DNA of 64,000 nucleotides, from assembly GCF_001412535.1 (NCBI RefSeq), contig NZ_CP011774.1, forward strand, positions 429,501 through 493,500, in the 5' to 3' direction. Source of the stretch: Limnohabitans sp. 63ED37-2 (GTDB lineage Bacteria; Pseudomonadota; Gammaproteobacteria; Burkholderiales; Burkholderiaceae_C). The notes under the pieces are model-generated. The model did not search any database. It saw only the letters and a program-made list of their open reading frames with translations, and was not told the DNA's origin. Position numbers and translations under genes: made by a program. This document shows positions 50,572 to 59,415 of this stretch, in pieces (within the stretch, counting starts at the first letter, position 1; every line of letters starts with the position of its first letter).

Positions 50572-51369
50572 GTGAACTGGATGATGGCGGCGTTAGAGCG
50601 GTTAGGCCATGAGGCTGCGGTGCGGGTGAGTGTGCAAGCCACCCAGGGCTCGGTGCCGCGTGGGCCGGGCACCCACATGTTGGTATTCGCCCATGGCGAA
50701 GCCGGCACGATTGGTGGCGGGCATCTGGAGTTTCAGGCGCTGGCCCATGCACGGCGTTTGCTGGCGGGGGAGTTGGTCCCCACCCACTTGCGCCAAGTTC
50801 TGGGGCCCAGTTTGGGGCAATGCTGCGGCGGGGTGGTTGAATTGACCATGGAGCGGGTGGACACGCAAGACGTGGCGCGTTTGCGCACCTTGTTGATGCC
50901 GCCGCGCACCCCACTGGCCCTGTTTGGTGGCGGCCATGTGGGCCGGGCGATTGTGAACACGCTGGCGCCTTTGCCCTTTGCGGTGCGCTGGATCGACAGC
51001 CGCGACGAGATTTTTCCAGACGATGTGCCTGTGGATGTGGATTGCGAACACTCCAACCCGGTGCAAGCGGCAGTGGCCGATCTGGCCCCGGGCAGCCGGG
51101 TGCTGATCATGAGCTTCAGCCACGCCGAAGACCTGGACATCGTGGTGGCTTGCCTCAAGCGCCTGCGTGCGCAGGACGATTTGCCCTTTGTGGGCTTGAT
51201 CGGCAGTGCCACCAAATGGGCTACCTTTCGGCACCGCCTGGAGGACAGGGGTTTCACAGCCGAGGAAATCGCCCGCATCACCTGCCCGATCGGGGTGCCG
51301 GGCATCACGGGCAAAGAGCCCGAAGTGATTGCAGTGGCGGTGGCGGCACAACTCTTGCAGACGCTTTAG
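50572..51369 (+). CDS. xdhC: Xanthine dehydrogenase accessory protein XdhC
   Basis: 265 residues; GTG start at 50572 with an ATG at 50581 as alternative. The N-terminal domain has TQGSVPRGPGTHMLV and TIGGGHLE followed by the conserved Cys pair in GQCCGGVVEL. The C-terminal Rossmann-like domain begins LALFGGGHVGRAIV. XdhC binds molybdenum cofactor, has it sulfurated, and inserts it in XdhB. It is about 5.2 kb from xdhAB and just upstream of puuD (175 bp), so xanthine oxidation and urate oxidation meet here. Confidence 0.93.
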   Translation: MNWMMAALERLGHEAAVRVSVQATQGSVPRGPGTHMLVFAHGEAGTIGGGHLEFQALAHARRLLAGELVPTHLRQVLGPSLGQCCGGVVELTMERVDTQDVARLRTLLMPPRTPLALFGGGHVGRAIVNTLAPLPFAVRWIDSRDEIFPDDVPVDVDCEHSNPVQAAVADLAPGSRVLIMSFSHAEDLDIVVACLKRLRAQDDLPFVGLIGSATKWATFRHRLEDRGFTAEEIARITCPIGVPGITGKEPEVIAVAVAAQLLQTL

Positions 51370-51432
51370 GGTCCGATGATGGTTTTCCCTAGGCGAACAG
51401 GCCCGGGGATGGCTGGATTCAGAGGGTTAAAC

Positions 51433-51440
51433 TGTATACA
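51433..51440. promoter_or_regulatory. Purine-regulon operator candidate D (TGTATACA)
   Basis: CTGTATACACTTCGGTGC, read toward puuD, lies 104 bp before its ATG. It matches site C over 15 bases from TGTATACA into the right flank. Confidence 0.7.
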
Positions 51441-51544
51441 CTTCGGTGCACTGGTCGCAGCGGCGCAGGTTCCTCTGGGAACATGTTCGCGACCGAATAC
51501 CCGCTCACAGGGCCCGCGGTGGTGAGCAGGTTGGAGAATCCTTC

Positions 51545-52756
51545 ATGGAATCGTATTTTCTGGAATGGGCCAATTTGTTGCTGCGATGGGTGCATGTGAT
51601 CACCGCCATCGCCTGGATTGGTTCCTCGTTCTACTTTGTCTTTCTGGACAACAACCTGCAAAAACCCAGTTCGCCCGACCTGCTCGAAAAAGGCGTGGGC
51701 GGCGCCATGTGGGCAGTTCACGGCGGCGGTTTTTACAACCCGCAAAAGTACATGGTGGCTCCTAAAAAGATCCACACCAAGCTGCACTGGTTCTATTGGG
51801 AGAGTTACTCCACCTGGCTGAGCGGCTTTGCGCTGTTCACGGTGCTTTACCTCTACAACGCGGGCACTTTCCTGATCGACAAATCGCTGATGGATTGGAC
51901 GCCTGTGATGGCCGGATCGGCCGCGGTGGGCATGCTGGTGGCTTTCTGGTTGGTGTACGACATCATTTGCCGCGTCTTCGGTTTCCGAAAAAATGGCGAG
52001 CTGATCGTGGCGGGCCTGATGATTGTGGTGGTGGCTTTTTGCTCTTGGCTGGCCAATGAGCTGTTTGCAGGCCGCGCCGCTTTCTTGTTGGTGGGCGCGA
52101 TGATCGCCACCGCCATGAGCGCCAACGTGTTCTTCTGGATCATCCCCGGCCAGCGCAAAGTGGTGGCGGCCATGACCAGCGGTGAGACGTATGACGCCAA
52201 CGCCTTGGCCATCCACGGCAAGCGCGGCAAGCAGCGCAGTGTGCACAACACTTATTTCACGCTGCCCGTCATCTTTGCGATGCTGAGCAACCACTACAGC
52301 TTTTTGTACACACACGAGCAGCGCTGGGTGTTGCTGTTTGTGATGATGTTGGCCGGTGCCTTGATCCGCCAGTTCTTTGTGCAGCGCCACGGCTACCACT
52401 TGGGCCGCGCGGCCAACCCTTGGCCTTTCGCAGCTGTGGGTGTGGTGATGATCTTGGGTGTGATTGTGGCCTTGCGTCCCGCCCCCCCCAAGGCATCTGC
52501 AGCGCCTGCAATGCCCGTGAGCTTTGCGCAAGTGCAAAGCCTGGTGGGGACGCACTGCCTGTCATGCCATGGTGCGCAGGTGCAAATGAAGAACGTGCGC
52601 TTGGACAGCCCTGAGTTGATCAAGCAAAACGCTCAAAACATGTACCAACAAGTGGTGGTGACCAAGCAAATGCCCATGGGCAACGCCACAGGATTGACCG
52701 AAGAAGACCGTGCCTTGTTCGGTCGTTGGTTTCAGGCGGGAGCGCGGCTGGACTGA
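51545..52756 (+). CDS. puuD: Membrane urate hydroxylase PuuD with cytochrome c domain
   Basis: 403 residues from the ATG at 51545 (MESYFLEWANLLLRWVHVITAIAWIGSSFYF); an upstream ATG at 51446 falls in the promoter region. About eight transmembrane helices with conserved His residues in the N-terminal half (DUF989-type). A C-terminal cytochrome c domain (about 325-403) carries the heme motif CLSCH at 338-342 and a Met ligand candidate in KQMPMGN. It oxidises urate to 5-hydroxyisourate at the membrane, handing electrons to the respiratory chain rather than making peroxide. First step after XdhABC and before HiuH. Confidence 0.95.
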   Translation: MESYFLEWANLLLRWVHVITAIAWIGSSFYFVFLDNNLQKPSSPDLLEKGVGGAMWAVHGGGFYNPQKYMVAPKKIHTKLHWFYWESYSTWLSGFALFTVLYLYNAGTFLIDKSLMDWTPVMAGSAAVGMLVAFWLVYDIICRVFGFRKNGELIVAGLMIVVVAFCSWLANELFAGRAAFLLVGAMIATAMSANVFFWIIPGQRKVVAAMTSGETYDANALAIHGKRGKQRSVHNTYFTLPVIFAMLSNHYSFLYTHEQRWVLLFVMMLAGALIRQFFVQRHGYHLGRAANPWPFAAVGVVMILGVIVALRPAPPKASAAPAMPVSFAQVQSLVGTHCLSCHGAQVQMKNVRLDSPELIKQNAQNMYQQVVVTKQMPMGNATGLTEEDRALFGRWFQAGARLD

Positions 52757-52894
52757 CGGCTGGCGGGTGGTGGGGCAGTCGCCAGTGTTACTGGCCATAT
52801 GGTTGACCCTATTGGTATGACCTTGCAATGGGTATAAATTTTTGATTCAGCAGGCCTCTTTGGCCGGGCTGTTCAAATCAAAAAGGAGACACCC

Positions 52895-53878
52895 ATGTTC
52901 AATCGCTCACGCCGTTCTTTGGTTGCCAGTGCAGTTGCTGGTTTGACTTTTTTGGCCGCAGCTGTGCCTGCTGTTGCTCAAAACTACCCTGTTCGACCGA
53001 TCACCATGATCGTGCCCTGGGGTGCAGGCGGCGGCACAGATGCTGTGGCCCGCATTGTGGCCAGCTTGCTCGAAAAAGACCTCGGTCAACCCGTCACGGT
53101 GGTTAACCGCACGGGTGGTAGCGGTGTGGTGGGACATGCTGCGATAGCCTCAGCACCTGCTGATGGTTACACCATTGGCTTGGCCACGGTTGAAATTGGC
53201 ATGATGCATTGGCAGGGCCTCACCCAGCTGACGGGTGCGTCTTACACCCCCATTGGTTTGGTCAATGCCGATCCGGCAGGCATTCAGGTGCGAGCAGATT
53301 CGCCCTACAAGAACGTGAATGATTTGCTGGCCGCCATCAAGGCCAACCCGGGCAAGTTCAAAGCTTCAGGTACGGGCCAGGGCGGCATCTGGCATTTGGC
53401 CATTGCTGGCTTGTTGCTGGACCAAAAAATCGACCCCGCAGCATTGCCTTGGGTGCCCAGCAACGGTGCAGCGCCGGGCCTGCAGGACATGGTGGCCGGT
53501 GGCGTTGAAGTGGCGCCTGTCTCATTGCCCGAGGCGCGTTCACTGATCGATGCTGGCAAGGTCAGGAGCCTGGCCATCATGGATGCCAAACCATCAACGC
53601 TGTACCCCAACGTGCCCACCCTGAAGTCGGCCACTGGCAGCAACTGGACCATGGCGGCCTGGCGCGGCGTGCTGGCGCCCAAAGGTTTGCCAGCGCCGAT
53701 TCAAACCAAGTTGGCCGAAGCCGTGCGCAAGGCTGTGGCCAGCAAAGAGTACAACGACTTCATGACCAGCCGTGGTTTGGGCGTGATTTATGGTGGACCT
53801 GAGGACATGGCCAAGTTCATGGCCAAGTCGGACGCCGAAATGGGCGTGACCATGAAGGCTGTGGGCCTGGTCAAGTAA
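52895..53878 (+). CDS. Tripartite tricarboxylate transporter binding protein (TctC)
   Basis: 327 residues with a signal peptide (ends ...AAAVPAVAQ near residue 29) and Bug-family hallmarks: YPVRPITMIVPWGAGGGTDAVARI, VVNRTGGSGVVGHAAIASAPADGYT, and a central KASGTGQGGIWHLAIAG. It is the periplasmic receptor for the membrane subunits encoded just downstream. Spacing to tctB is 8 bp, so this is a complete TTT system. Ligand unknown, commonly di- or tricarboxylates. Confidence 0.9.
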   Translation: MFNRSRRSLVASAVAGLTFLAAAVPAVAQNYPVRPITMIVPWGAGGGTDAVARIVASLLEKDLGQPVTVVNRTGGSGVVGHAAIASAPADGYTIGLATVEIGMMHWQGLTQLTGASYTPIGLVNADPAGIQVRADSPYKNVNDLLAAIKANPGKFKASGTGQGGIWHLAIAGLLLDQKIDPAALPWVPSNGAAPGLQDMVAGGVEVAPVSLPEARSLIDAGKVRSLAIMDAKPSTLYPNVPTLKSATGSNWTMAAWRGVLAPKGLPAPIQTKLAEAVRKAVASKEYNDFMTSRGLGVIYGGPEDMAKFMAKSDAEMGVTMKAVGLVK

Positions 53879-53886
53879 GCCAGCCC

Positions 53887-54360
53887 ATGAAAATCAACGA
53901 CGCTTTTTGGGGCGTCTTGCTCATGGCCTTGGGCGCTGCGGTGCTCTGGGCTGTGCGCGGTTACCCCAACATTCCTGGTCAGCCAGTCGGGCCCGCTTTG
54001 TTTCCAGGCCTCATAGCCATCGGCCTGTGTGCGGGCGGCGCTTTGCTGGTCTGGCAAGGCTGGCACAACCGTGCCAATGGGCCTTGGTTTGAGTGGGAAG
54101 ACTGGGTGCGATCGCCAAGGCACACCAAGGCGCTGGTTGCCTTGCTGGGCTCGGTGGTTTTTTACATCTGGTTGTCTGATGAGCTGGGATTTTTCATCAC
54201 CGCATTTTTGATGCTGGTGACCTTGTTCAGATCATTGCAAGTGGCTTGGGGCCGTTCGGCCTTTTGGGCGGTGGTGGCCACTGTGGTGGTTCACTTTGCC
54301 TTTTACAAATTGCTGCGTGTGCCCTTACCCTGGGGTGTTCTGACACCACTGGCTTGGTAA
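53887..54360 (+). CDS. Tripartite tricarboxylate transporter small membrane subunit (TctB)
   Basis: 157 residues with four hydrophobic segments (about 5-20, 37-57, 80-100, 105-145), the standard TctB topology and length. The N-terminus INDAFWGVLLMALGAAVLW and the FPGLIAIGL turn are typical. It lies between the TctC and TctA genes. Confidence 0.87.
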   Translation: MKINDAFWGVLLMALGAAVLWAVRGYPNIPGQPVGPALFPGLIAIGLCAGGALLVWQGWHNRANGPWFEWEDWVRSPRHTKALVALLGSVVFYIWLSDELGFFITAFLMLVTLFRSLQVAWGRSAFWAVVATVVVHFAFYKLLRVPLPWGVLTPLAW

Positions 54361-54420
54361 CGAACCGATCCACTTTCGTTTTTTCCCAAACGACCATGAC
54401 AGTCTGAGGAGTCGAGTTCC

Positions 54421-55914
54421 ATGTGGACAGCTATTGGCCAAGCTTTTTCGATGGTGTTCGAGCCCTACACCTTGATGGTGATGGTGCTCGCTTCCCTTTA
54501 CGGTTTGTTTGTGGGGGCAGTGCCTGGCTTGACCGCCACCATGGCCACGGCCTTGCTGGTGCCTGTGACGTTCTTCATGCCGCCCATTCCGGCGGTGGCT
54601 GCCATGGTCACAGCCACGGCCATGGCGATTTTTTCGGGGGACATCCCGGGTTGTTTGCTGCGTATTCCGGGCACACCGGCATCGGCGGCATACACCGACG
54701 AAGCCTTTGCCATGACCCGCAAGGGGCAGGCCGAGAAAGCGTTGGGCGCAGGCCTGGTGTTCTCGGCAGTGGGGGGCTTGTTTGGCACGGTTGTGCTGAT
54801 CGTTGCTGCGCCTGCCTTGGCCGACTTTGCGCTGAACTTCAGCTCCTTCGAATACTTCTGGCTGGTGCTGTTGGGTCTGACTTGCGCGGTCTTCATCTCC
54901 ACCGGCTCTGCGGTCAAGGGACTGATGATGTTGTTCCTGGGCTTGTTGGTGGCGTGTGTAGGCTTGGGCAACCCGGCCGGTTTTCCGCGCTTTACCTTTG
55001 GCAACACCGAAATGTCGGGCGGCATTGGCATGATCGCCATGATGATCGGCATGTTCGCCATCTCCGAAATCATCCGCTACGTGGTGGACACCAGTCCGCC
55101 TGCTGAGTTGGTGGTGGAAGAGGTGGGTGGTGTGCTCAAGGGCCAATGGGCCTTGGCCAAAAAATATCCCAAGCAGATTTTGCGAGGCAGTGTGTTGGGC
55201 ACCGCCGTGGGCGCTTTGCCGGGTGCTGGCGCCGACATCGCGGCATGGATGTCGTATGCCATGAGCAAGAAGTTTTCCAAAGAGCCCGAGAAATTTGGCA
55301 CCGGGCATGTGGAAGGCATTGTGGAGTCGGGCTCGGCCAACAACAGTGCTCTGGCGGGAGCCTGGATTCCGGCCTTGGTGTTTGGCATTCCAGGTGACTC
55401 GATCACGGCCATTGTGATCGGCGTGCTCTACATGAAGAACATGAACCCTGGCCCGACCTTGTTCACCACCAATCCGCAAAACATCTATGCCGTGTTCTTG
55501 CTTTTCATTGTGGCCAACCTCATCATGATTCCGCTGGGCATTTTGTGCATCAAGGTGGCCAAGCGCATCCTCAAGGTGCCGCGTGAAATCCTTATGCCGA
55601 TGATCTTGCTGTTTTGTGTGGTGGGCACGTTTGCCATCAACAACTCGGTGTTTCAGATCGGTGTGATGCTGGTCGCTGGCATCTTGGCGTATCTGCTGGA
55701 AGCCAACAAGTTCCCGACAGCACCGGCCATTTTGGGTGTGGTGTTGGGGGGCATGCTGGAGGAAAACTTCATCACCTCGATGATCAAGTCCAACGGTGAC
55801 TTGACCGCTTTTGTGGCCCGACCTATTGCTTTGTCTTTGGCCATTCTCACGGCATTGGTGTGGTTTGCACCGCTGGTTTTGCGCATGCTGCGCAAACCTG
55901 CACCTGCGTCTTGA
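54421..55914 (+). CDS. Tripartite tricarboxylate transporter large membrane subunit (TctA)
   Basis: 497 residues with about 11-12 transmembrane helices. Family signatures: GLFVGAVPGLTATMATALLVPVTFFMPP near the N-terminus and AGADIAAWMSYAMSKKFSKEPEKFGTGHVEGIVESGSANN in the middle. It carries the solute using the proton or sodium gradient. It closes the TctC-B-A operon; a strong terminator follows at 55939. Confidence 0.93.
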   Translation: MWTAIGQAFSMVFEPYTLMVMVLASLYGLFVGAVPGLTATMATALLVPVTFFMPPIPAVAAMVTATAMAIFSGDIPGCLLRIPGTPASAAYTDEAFAMTRKGQAEKALGAGLVFSAVGGLFGTVVLIVAAPALADFALNFSSFEYFWLVLLGLTCAVFISTGSAVKGLMMLFLGLLVACVGLGNPAGFPRFTFGNTEMSGGIGMIAMMIGMFAISEIIRYVVDTSPPAELVVEEVGGVLKGQWALAKKYPKQILRGSVLGTAVGALPGAGADIAAWMSYAMSKKFSKEPEKFGTGHVEGIVESGSANNSALAGAWIPALVFGIPGDSITAIVIGVLYMKNMNPGPTLFTTNPQNIYAVFLLFIVANLIMIPLGILCIKVAKRILKVPREILMPMILLFCVVGTFAINNSVFQIGVMLVAGILAYLLEANKFPTAPAILGVVLGGMLEENFITSMIKSNGDLTAFVARPIALSLAILTALVWFAPLVLRMLRKPAPAS

Positions 55915-55938
55915 AAAAGCGCTTTTAAAAAATCAATC

Positions 55939-55967
55939 AACCCGGTTTGTACCGGGTTGTTTTTTTG
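55939..55967 (+). terminator. Terminator after the TctCBA operon
   Basis: AACCCGGT (55939-55946), TTGT loop, ACCGGGTT (55951-55958), then G and seven or more T. A strong Rho-independent terminator. Confidence 0.92.
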
Positions 55968-55996
55968 CTGAGCACTGTTTCTTAGCCCTTTGATGC

Positions 55997-57055
55997 TCAG
56001 ACCGCAGAAGGCACCGCAATTTTGAACTTCTCGGCCCAAGGCACCAGCATGGGCATGATGTTCGGGTAAAGCGCGACGCCTTCGCTGGCACTGCCCGCCT
56101 TGAGTTTCAGGCCACGCTCGCCTGGCGTGCGCACCCAACGGTCGGCTTGTGCGGGCCGCGAGGCATGGCACTGGCGTGAGACTTCGTCCATCTGCGTGTT
56201 GAAGGCGCTTTGGCCTGAAAAAGCGCGGGGGTCGATGATTTGCAAAAACACCGTGGCACCCCATCCTTCGGGTGAGTCGGCACGGCCATGGCCTGCCAAA
56301 CCGCCGGTCAAAGCTTCCACCATCCAACTCAGGCCATAGCCCTTGTGGCCAGAATCCATGCCCCCCAAGGGCAAGATCGTGCCCTTGGGTTCGTTGAACA
56401 GCACCGCCGGGTCGCGGCTGGGCTGGCCATGGCCATCCATCACCCACTCGGCTGGGAGCAAACCCCCTTCTTTGTACAGTCGGTTTGTCATGCCATTGGT
56501 GGTGGACGAGGTGGAGACATCTATCAGTACGGGCAGGCCAGAAGTGGGGATGCCCACCGACATGGGGTTGGGCGTGAACACCGGGTCCAGCCCACCAAAG
56601 GGTGCGATGCTCGCGGTGTTCGGGTCCGAGCAATGCAGCATCATCATGAGGCCTAGATCGGTCACGCGCTGGTGGTAGGCCGCCAAACAAGCAATGTGGT
56701 GGCTGCGCCGAATGACCACGGTGCAGGTGCCCTGTGTGCTGGCGCGGTGAATGGCCAAGTCAATGGCTTGCCGCACCAGCCAAGGGCCGGGCAAGCGCTG
56801 GCCATCCCAAGTTACAGCGGCTGGGTGCTCAGACACCACCAAGGGCTGCCCTTCTTTGCGCATCTTTCCTGATTCCAACTCGGCCAGATAGGGGGCCAGC
56901 AAGGCCAGGCCATGTGTGGTGTGGCCCAGCAGGTCGCCCTCCAGCAAGACTTCGGCCACGGCCTGAGCTTTGTCAGGTGACAAGCCTGCGGATTGCAATA
57001 GTTGGTCGGCAAAAGCCAAAAGGTCAGCGGCAGCGTAGTTCATGGGCTTCATCAT
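55997..57055 (-). CDS. Ldh-family NAD(P)-dependent oxidoreductase
   Basis: 352 residues; the first ATG is at 57055 and another in-frame ATG at 57043 is possible. The malate/L-lactate dehydrogenase-2 fold is visible: DLLGHTTHGLALL (with the conserved catalytic His), VIRRSHHIACLAAYHQ, NPMSVGIPTSG and DVSTSSTTNG. Family members reduce or oxidise alpha-hydroxy acids, including ureidoglycolate (AllD), lactate, malate and imino acids. Purine context permits an AllD role, but the adjacent TctCBA operon makes other hydroxy acids as likely. Confidence 0.83.
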   Translation of the reverse strand: MMKPMNYAAADLLAFADQLLQSAGLSPDKAQAVAEVLLEGDLLGHTTHGLALLAPYLAELESGKMRKEGQPLVVSEHPAAVTWDGQRLPGPWLVRQAIDLAIHRASTQGTCTVVIRRSHHIACLAAYHQRVTDLGLMMMLHCSDPNTASIAPFGGLDPVFTPNPMSVGIPTSGLPVLIDVSTSSTTNGMTNRLYKEGGLLPAEWVMDGHGQPSRDPAVLFNEPKGTILPLGGMDSGHKGYGLSWMVEALTGGLAGHGRADSPEGWGATVFLQIIDPRAFSGQSAFNTQMDEVSRQCHASRPAQADRWVRTPGERGLKLKAGSASEGVALYPNIMPMLVPWAEKFKIAVPSAV

Positions 57056-57156
57056 AAAAACAAGCGGCCTGCGTGCTGTCGCCTCTTGGACTCGATGACC
57101 TGGAAAGGGATGGCCGTGTCAGCTGTGGCGACCGGGTTCCAAATGATGGCTCGCCA

Positions 57157-57756
57157 TCAGTTTTCAGGCGGCGTTTCAAACTGGTCGGCGTTTTTACCTT
57201 TAAAAGGCGCATAAAACGCCTTGATGGCGATCATGTCCTTGTCGATATCGCCAGACGGGTAAAACAAAGGGCCCAAGCCACTGACCTTGCGCGAATAGTC
57301 CATGTAGGCCATCACGATGGGCACTTGCGCTTGCAAGGCGATGTAATAAAACCCGGTTTTCCAATAGCGGGTTTTGCTGCGTGTGCCTTCGGGGGGCACC
57401 ACCAGGTGCACCGCGCCTTCGGCTTTGACCAATTCTTGTGCGCAAGAGTCCACCAAGTTGGAGGCTTGCGAGCGGTTGACCGCTATGCCGCCCAGCCAGC
57501 GCATGACCGGCCCAAACGGAAACGAGAAGATGCTGCTTTTGCCCATCCAGTAAATCTGCAGACGCAAGGCAAACGCCACCATCAAGGTGTAAGGCAGGTC
57601 CCAGTTGCTGGTGTGGGGCGCGGCAATCAGCACGCACTTTTCGGCGCCGGGCGGCAAACTTCCTTCCACTTTCCAGCCAGTCCACTTGAGAAACGCCAAA
57701 GAGCCTGTTCTCAAGACTGTGTTCACGATCGGGGTGTCAAAAATGGTGCGGTGCAT
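57157..57756 (-). CDS. 1-acyl-glycerol-3-phosphate acyltransferase-like protein
   Basis: 199 residues of the PlsC/lysophospholipid acyltransferase superfamily. The catalytic HX4D is HTSNWD (near 48-53), the substrate motif is VPPEGTRSKT (near 118-127), and an SXXXGXXX(I/V)XR-like region is replaced by WLGGIAVNR. Short form with one hydrophobic segment. It transfers an acyl group to a lysophospholipid or related acceptor. It reads leftward alone, with its own ~115-bp upstream region. Confidence 0.82.
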   Translation of the reverse strand: MHRTIFDTPIVNTVLRTGSLAFLKWTGWKVEGSLPPGAEKCVLIAAPHTSNWDLPYTLMVAFALRLQIYWMGKSSIFSFPFGPVMRWLGGIAVNRSQASNLVDSCAQELVKAEGAVHLVVPPEGTRSKTRYWKTGFYYIALQAQVPIVMAYMDYSRKVSGLGPLFYPSGDIDKDMIAIKAFYAPFKGKNADQFETPPEN

Positions 57757-57872
57757 AACAGGCAGATCTGTGAATGAAAAAATTCGTTTTGTGACAGATG
57801 CCTGTAATCATTGTCTAACAAATCGCAAGCGGATTATGACTGTCCCATGGTCATGGGTTCTCATGGGTGCAA

Positions 57873-59276
57873 TCACCTTGAACCTAATGCCAACTGCATC
57901 GCCAACTGGTTGTGCCGCTCGATCAGCGGCCCCATGTCCACCGTGGTGATCTCACCTTGGCGCACCACCACGCGGCCATTCACGATGGTGTAGTCAGCGT
58001 TGTCGCTGGCGCACAGCAAGAGCGCCCCTACTGGGTCGTGCACCGCACCACCCGCCATGCTCAAGGTGTCGGTGCGGAACATCGCAATGTCGGCGCAATA
58101 GCCTTCTTTGATCTGCCCCAGCTCATGGGCGCGGCCCAGCACTTCAGCGCCGCCGCGTGTGGCCAGGCGCAGGGCGTCGCGGGGTGTCATGTCGGCGGGG
58201 CCGTGGTCACAACCGAAGGGTTCCAAGGCTCTGCCCACACGCGCCAGCAGCATGGCCTGGCGGGCTTCGTTGAGCAAGTGGGCCGCATCGTTGCTGGCGC
58301 TGCCGTCCACACCCAGGCCAATGGGCACGCCCGCGTCGAGCATTTTGCGCAGCGGCAGAATGCCGCTGGCCAAGCGCATGTTGCTGCAGGGGCAGTGGGC
58401 GATGCCGGTGCGCGTTTTTGCGAACAGGTAGGTGCCTTCTTCGTCGAGCTTCACGCCATGCGCGTGCCACACATCGTGGCCCACCCAGCCCAAGTCTTCG
58501 GCGTATTGCGCGGGGGTGCAGTTGAACTTCTCGCGGGTATAAGCGATGTCGTGGTCGTTTTCGGCCAGGTGGGTGTGCAGGCGCACGCCATGGGCGCGGG
58601 CGAGCTTTGCCGATTCGCGCATCAGGTCCTGGCTCACGCTGAAGGGCGAGCAAGGGGCCACGGCCACATGCGTCATCGAGCCGAAGCTCGCGTCGTGCCA
58701 GCGCTCGATCAGGCGCAGGGTTTCTTTCAGGATGGCGGGCTCTTGCTCGACCACACGGTCCGGTGGCAAGCCGCCTTGGCTCTCGCCCACACTCATGCTG
58801 CCGCGTGTGGCCGTGAAGCGCATGCCGATGGTGTGCGCTGCTTCGATGCTGTCGTCCAACCGCACGCCGTTGGGGTAGATGTAGAGGTGGTCACTGCTGG
58901 TGGTGCAGCCGCTCAGCAGGAGTTCTGCCATGGCCACCTGGCCTGACACCCGCACCATTTCGGGCGTGAGGCCCACCCAGATCGGGTAGAGGCCTTTTAG
59001 CCAAGAAAACAGCTCGGCGTTTTGCACCGACGGAATCGCCCGCGTGAGCGACTGGTACATATGATGGTGTGTGTTGATCAGGCCCGGCACCACCACATGG
59101 CGGCGGGCGTCGATGACTTCATCCACGTGAGTGAGCAGTTCGTCGGTGTTTTCACTGGCCGGGATGATGCGCTTGATCCGGCCATTGCGGATCAGGAGCG
59201 AGGCGTCATTCAGTTCGGTGTTGGCATCGTCCATGGTGGCGATGCAGCGGGCGCGGTGGATGAGCAGTGTGGTCAT
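57873..59276 (-). CDS. 8-oxoguanine deaminase-like amidohydrolase
   Basis: 467 residues. Amidohydrolase superfamily with HxH metal ligands in INTHHHMYQS, then HTHLAEND (third His) and VDGSASND (catalytic Asp), and the sequence VGLTPEMVRVSGQVAMAELLLSGCTTSSDHLYIYP resembles the 8-oxoguanine deaminase / hydroxydechloroatrazine ethylaminohydrolase group. It probably deaminates 8-oxoguanine to urate, which would feed PuuD. Its start has no TGTATACA motif. Other purine or pterin substrates are possible. Confidence 0.84.
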   Translation of the reverse strand: MTTLLIHRARCIATMDDANTELNDASLLIRNGRIKRIIPASENTDELLTHVDEVIDARRHVVVPGLINTHHHMYQSLTRAIPSVQNAELFSWLKGLYPIWVGLTPEMVRVSGQVAMAELLLSGCTTSSDHLYIYPNGVRLDDSIEAAHTIGMRFTATRGSMSVGESQGGLPPDRVVEQEPAILKETLRLIERWHDASFGSMTHVAVAPCSPFSVSQDLMRESAKLARAHGVRLHTHLAENDHDIAYTREKFNCTPAQYAEDLGWVGHDVWHAHGVKLDEEGTYLFAKTRTGIAHCPCSNMRLASGILPLRKMLDAGVPIGLGVDGSASNDAAHLLNEARQAMLLARVGRALEPFGCDHGPADMTPRDALRLATRGGAEVLGRAHELGQIKEGYCADIAMFRTDTLSMAGGAVHDPVGALLLCASDNADYTIVNGRVVVRQGEITTVDMGPLIERHNQLAMQLALGSR

Positions 59277-59415
59277 GGACTTGTCCTGGGCAAGGTGTAA
59301 AACAAGTCGCGGCCGAATCCCCTAGCCCCCGTGCACACAGGGGAGGGCGAGCACCACGTTGCCGCGCGTCCCGGGCTGTGCAGTGGGGCGATTTTAAGCA
59401 GGCGGCTTGATCGCT

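Noticed and set aside
55997..57055. Naming the Ldh-family gene as ureidoglycolate dehydrogenase allD
   Set aside because: Family membership alone does not define substrate; it lies outside the allantoin operon and next to a TctCBA transporter.
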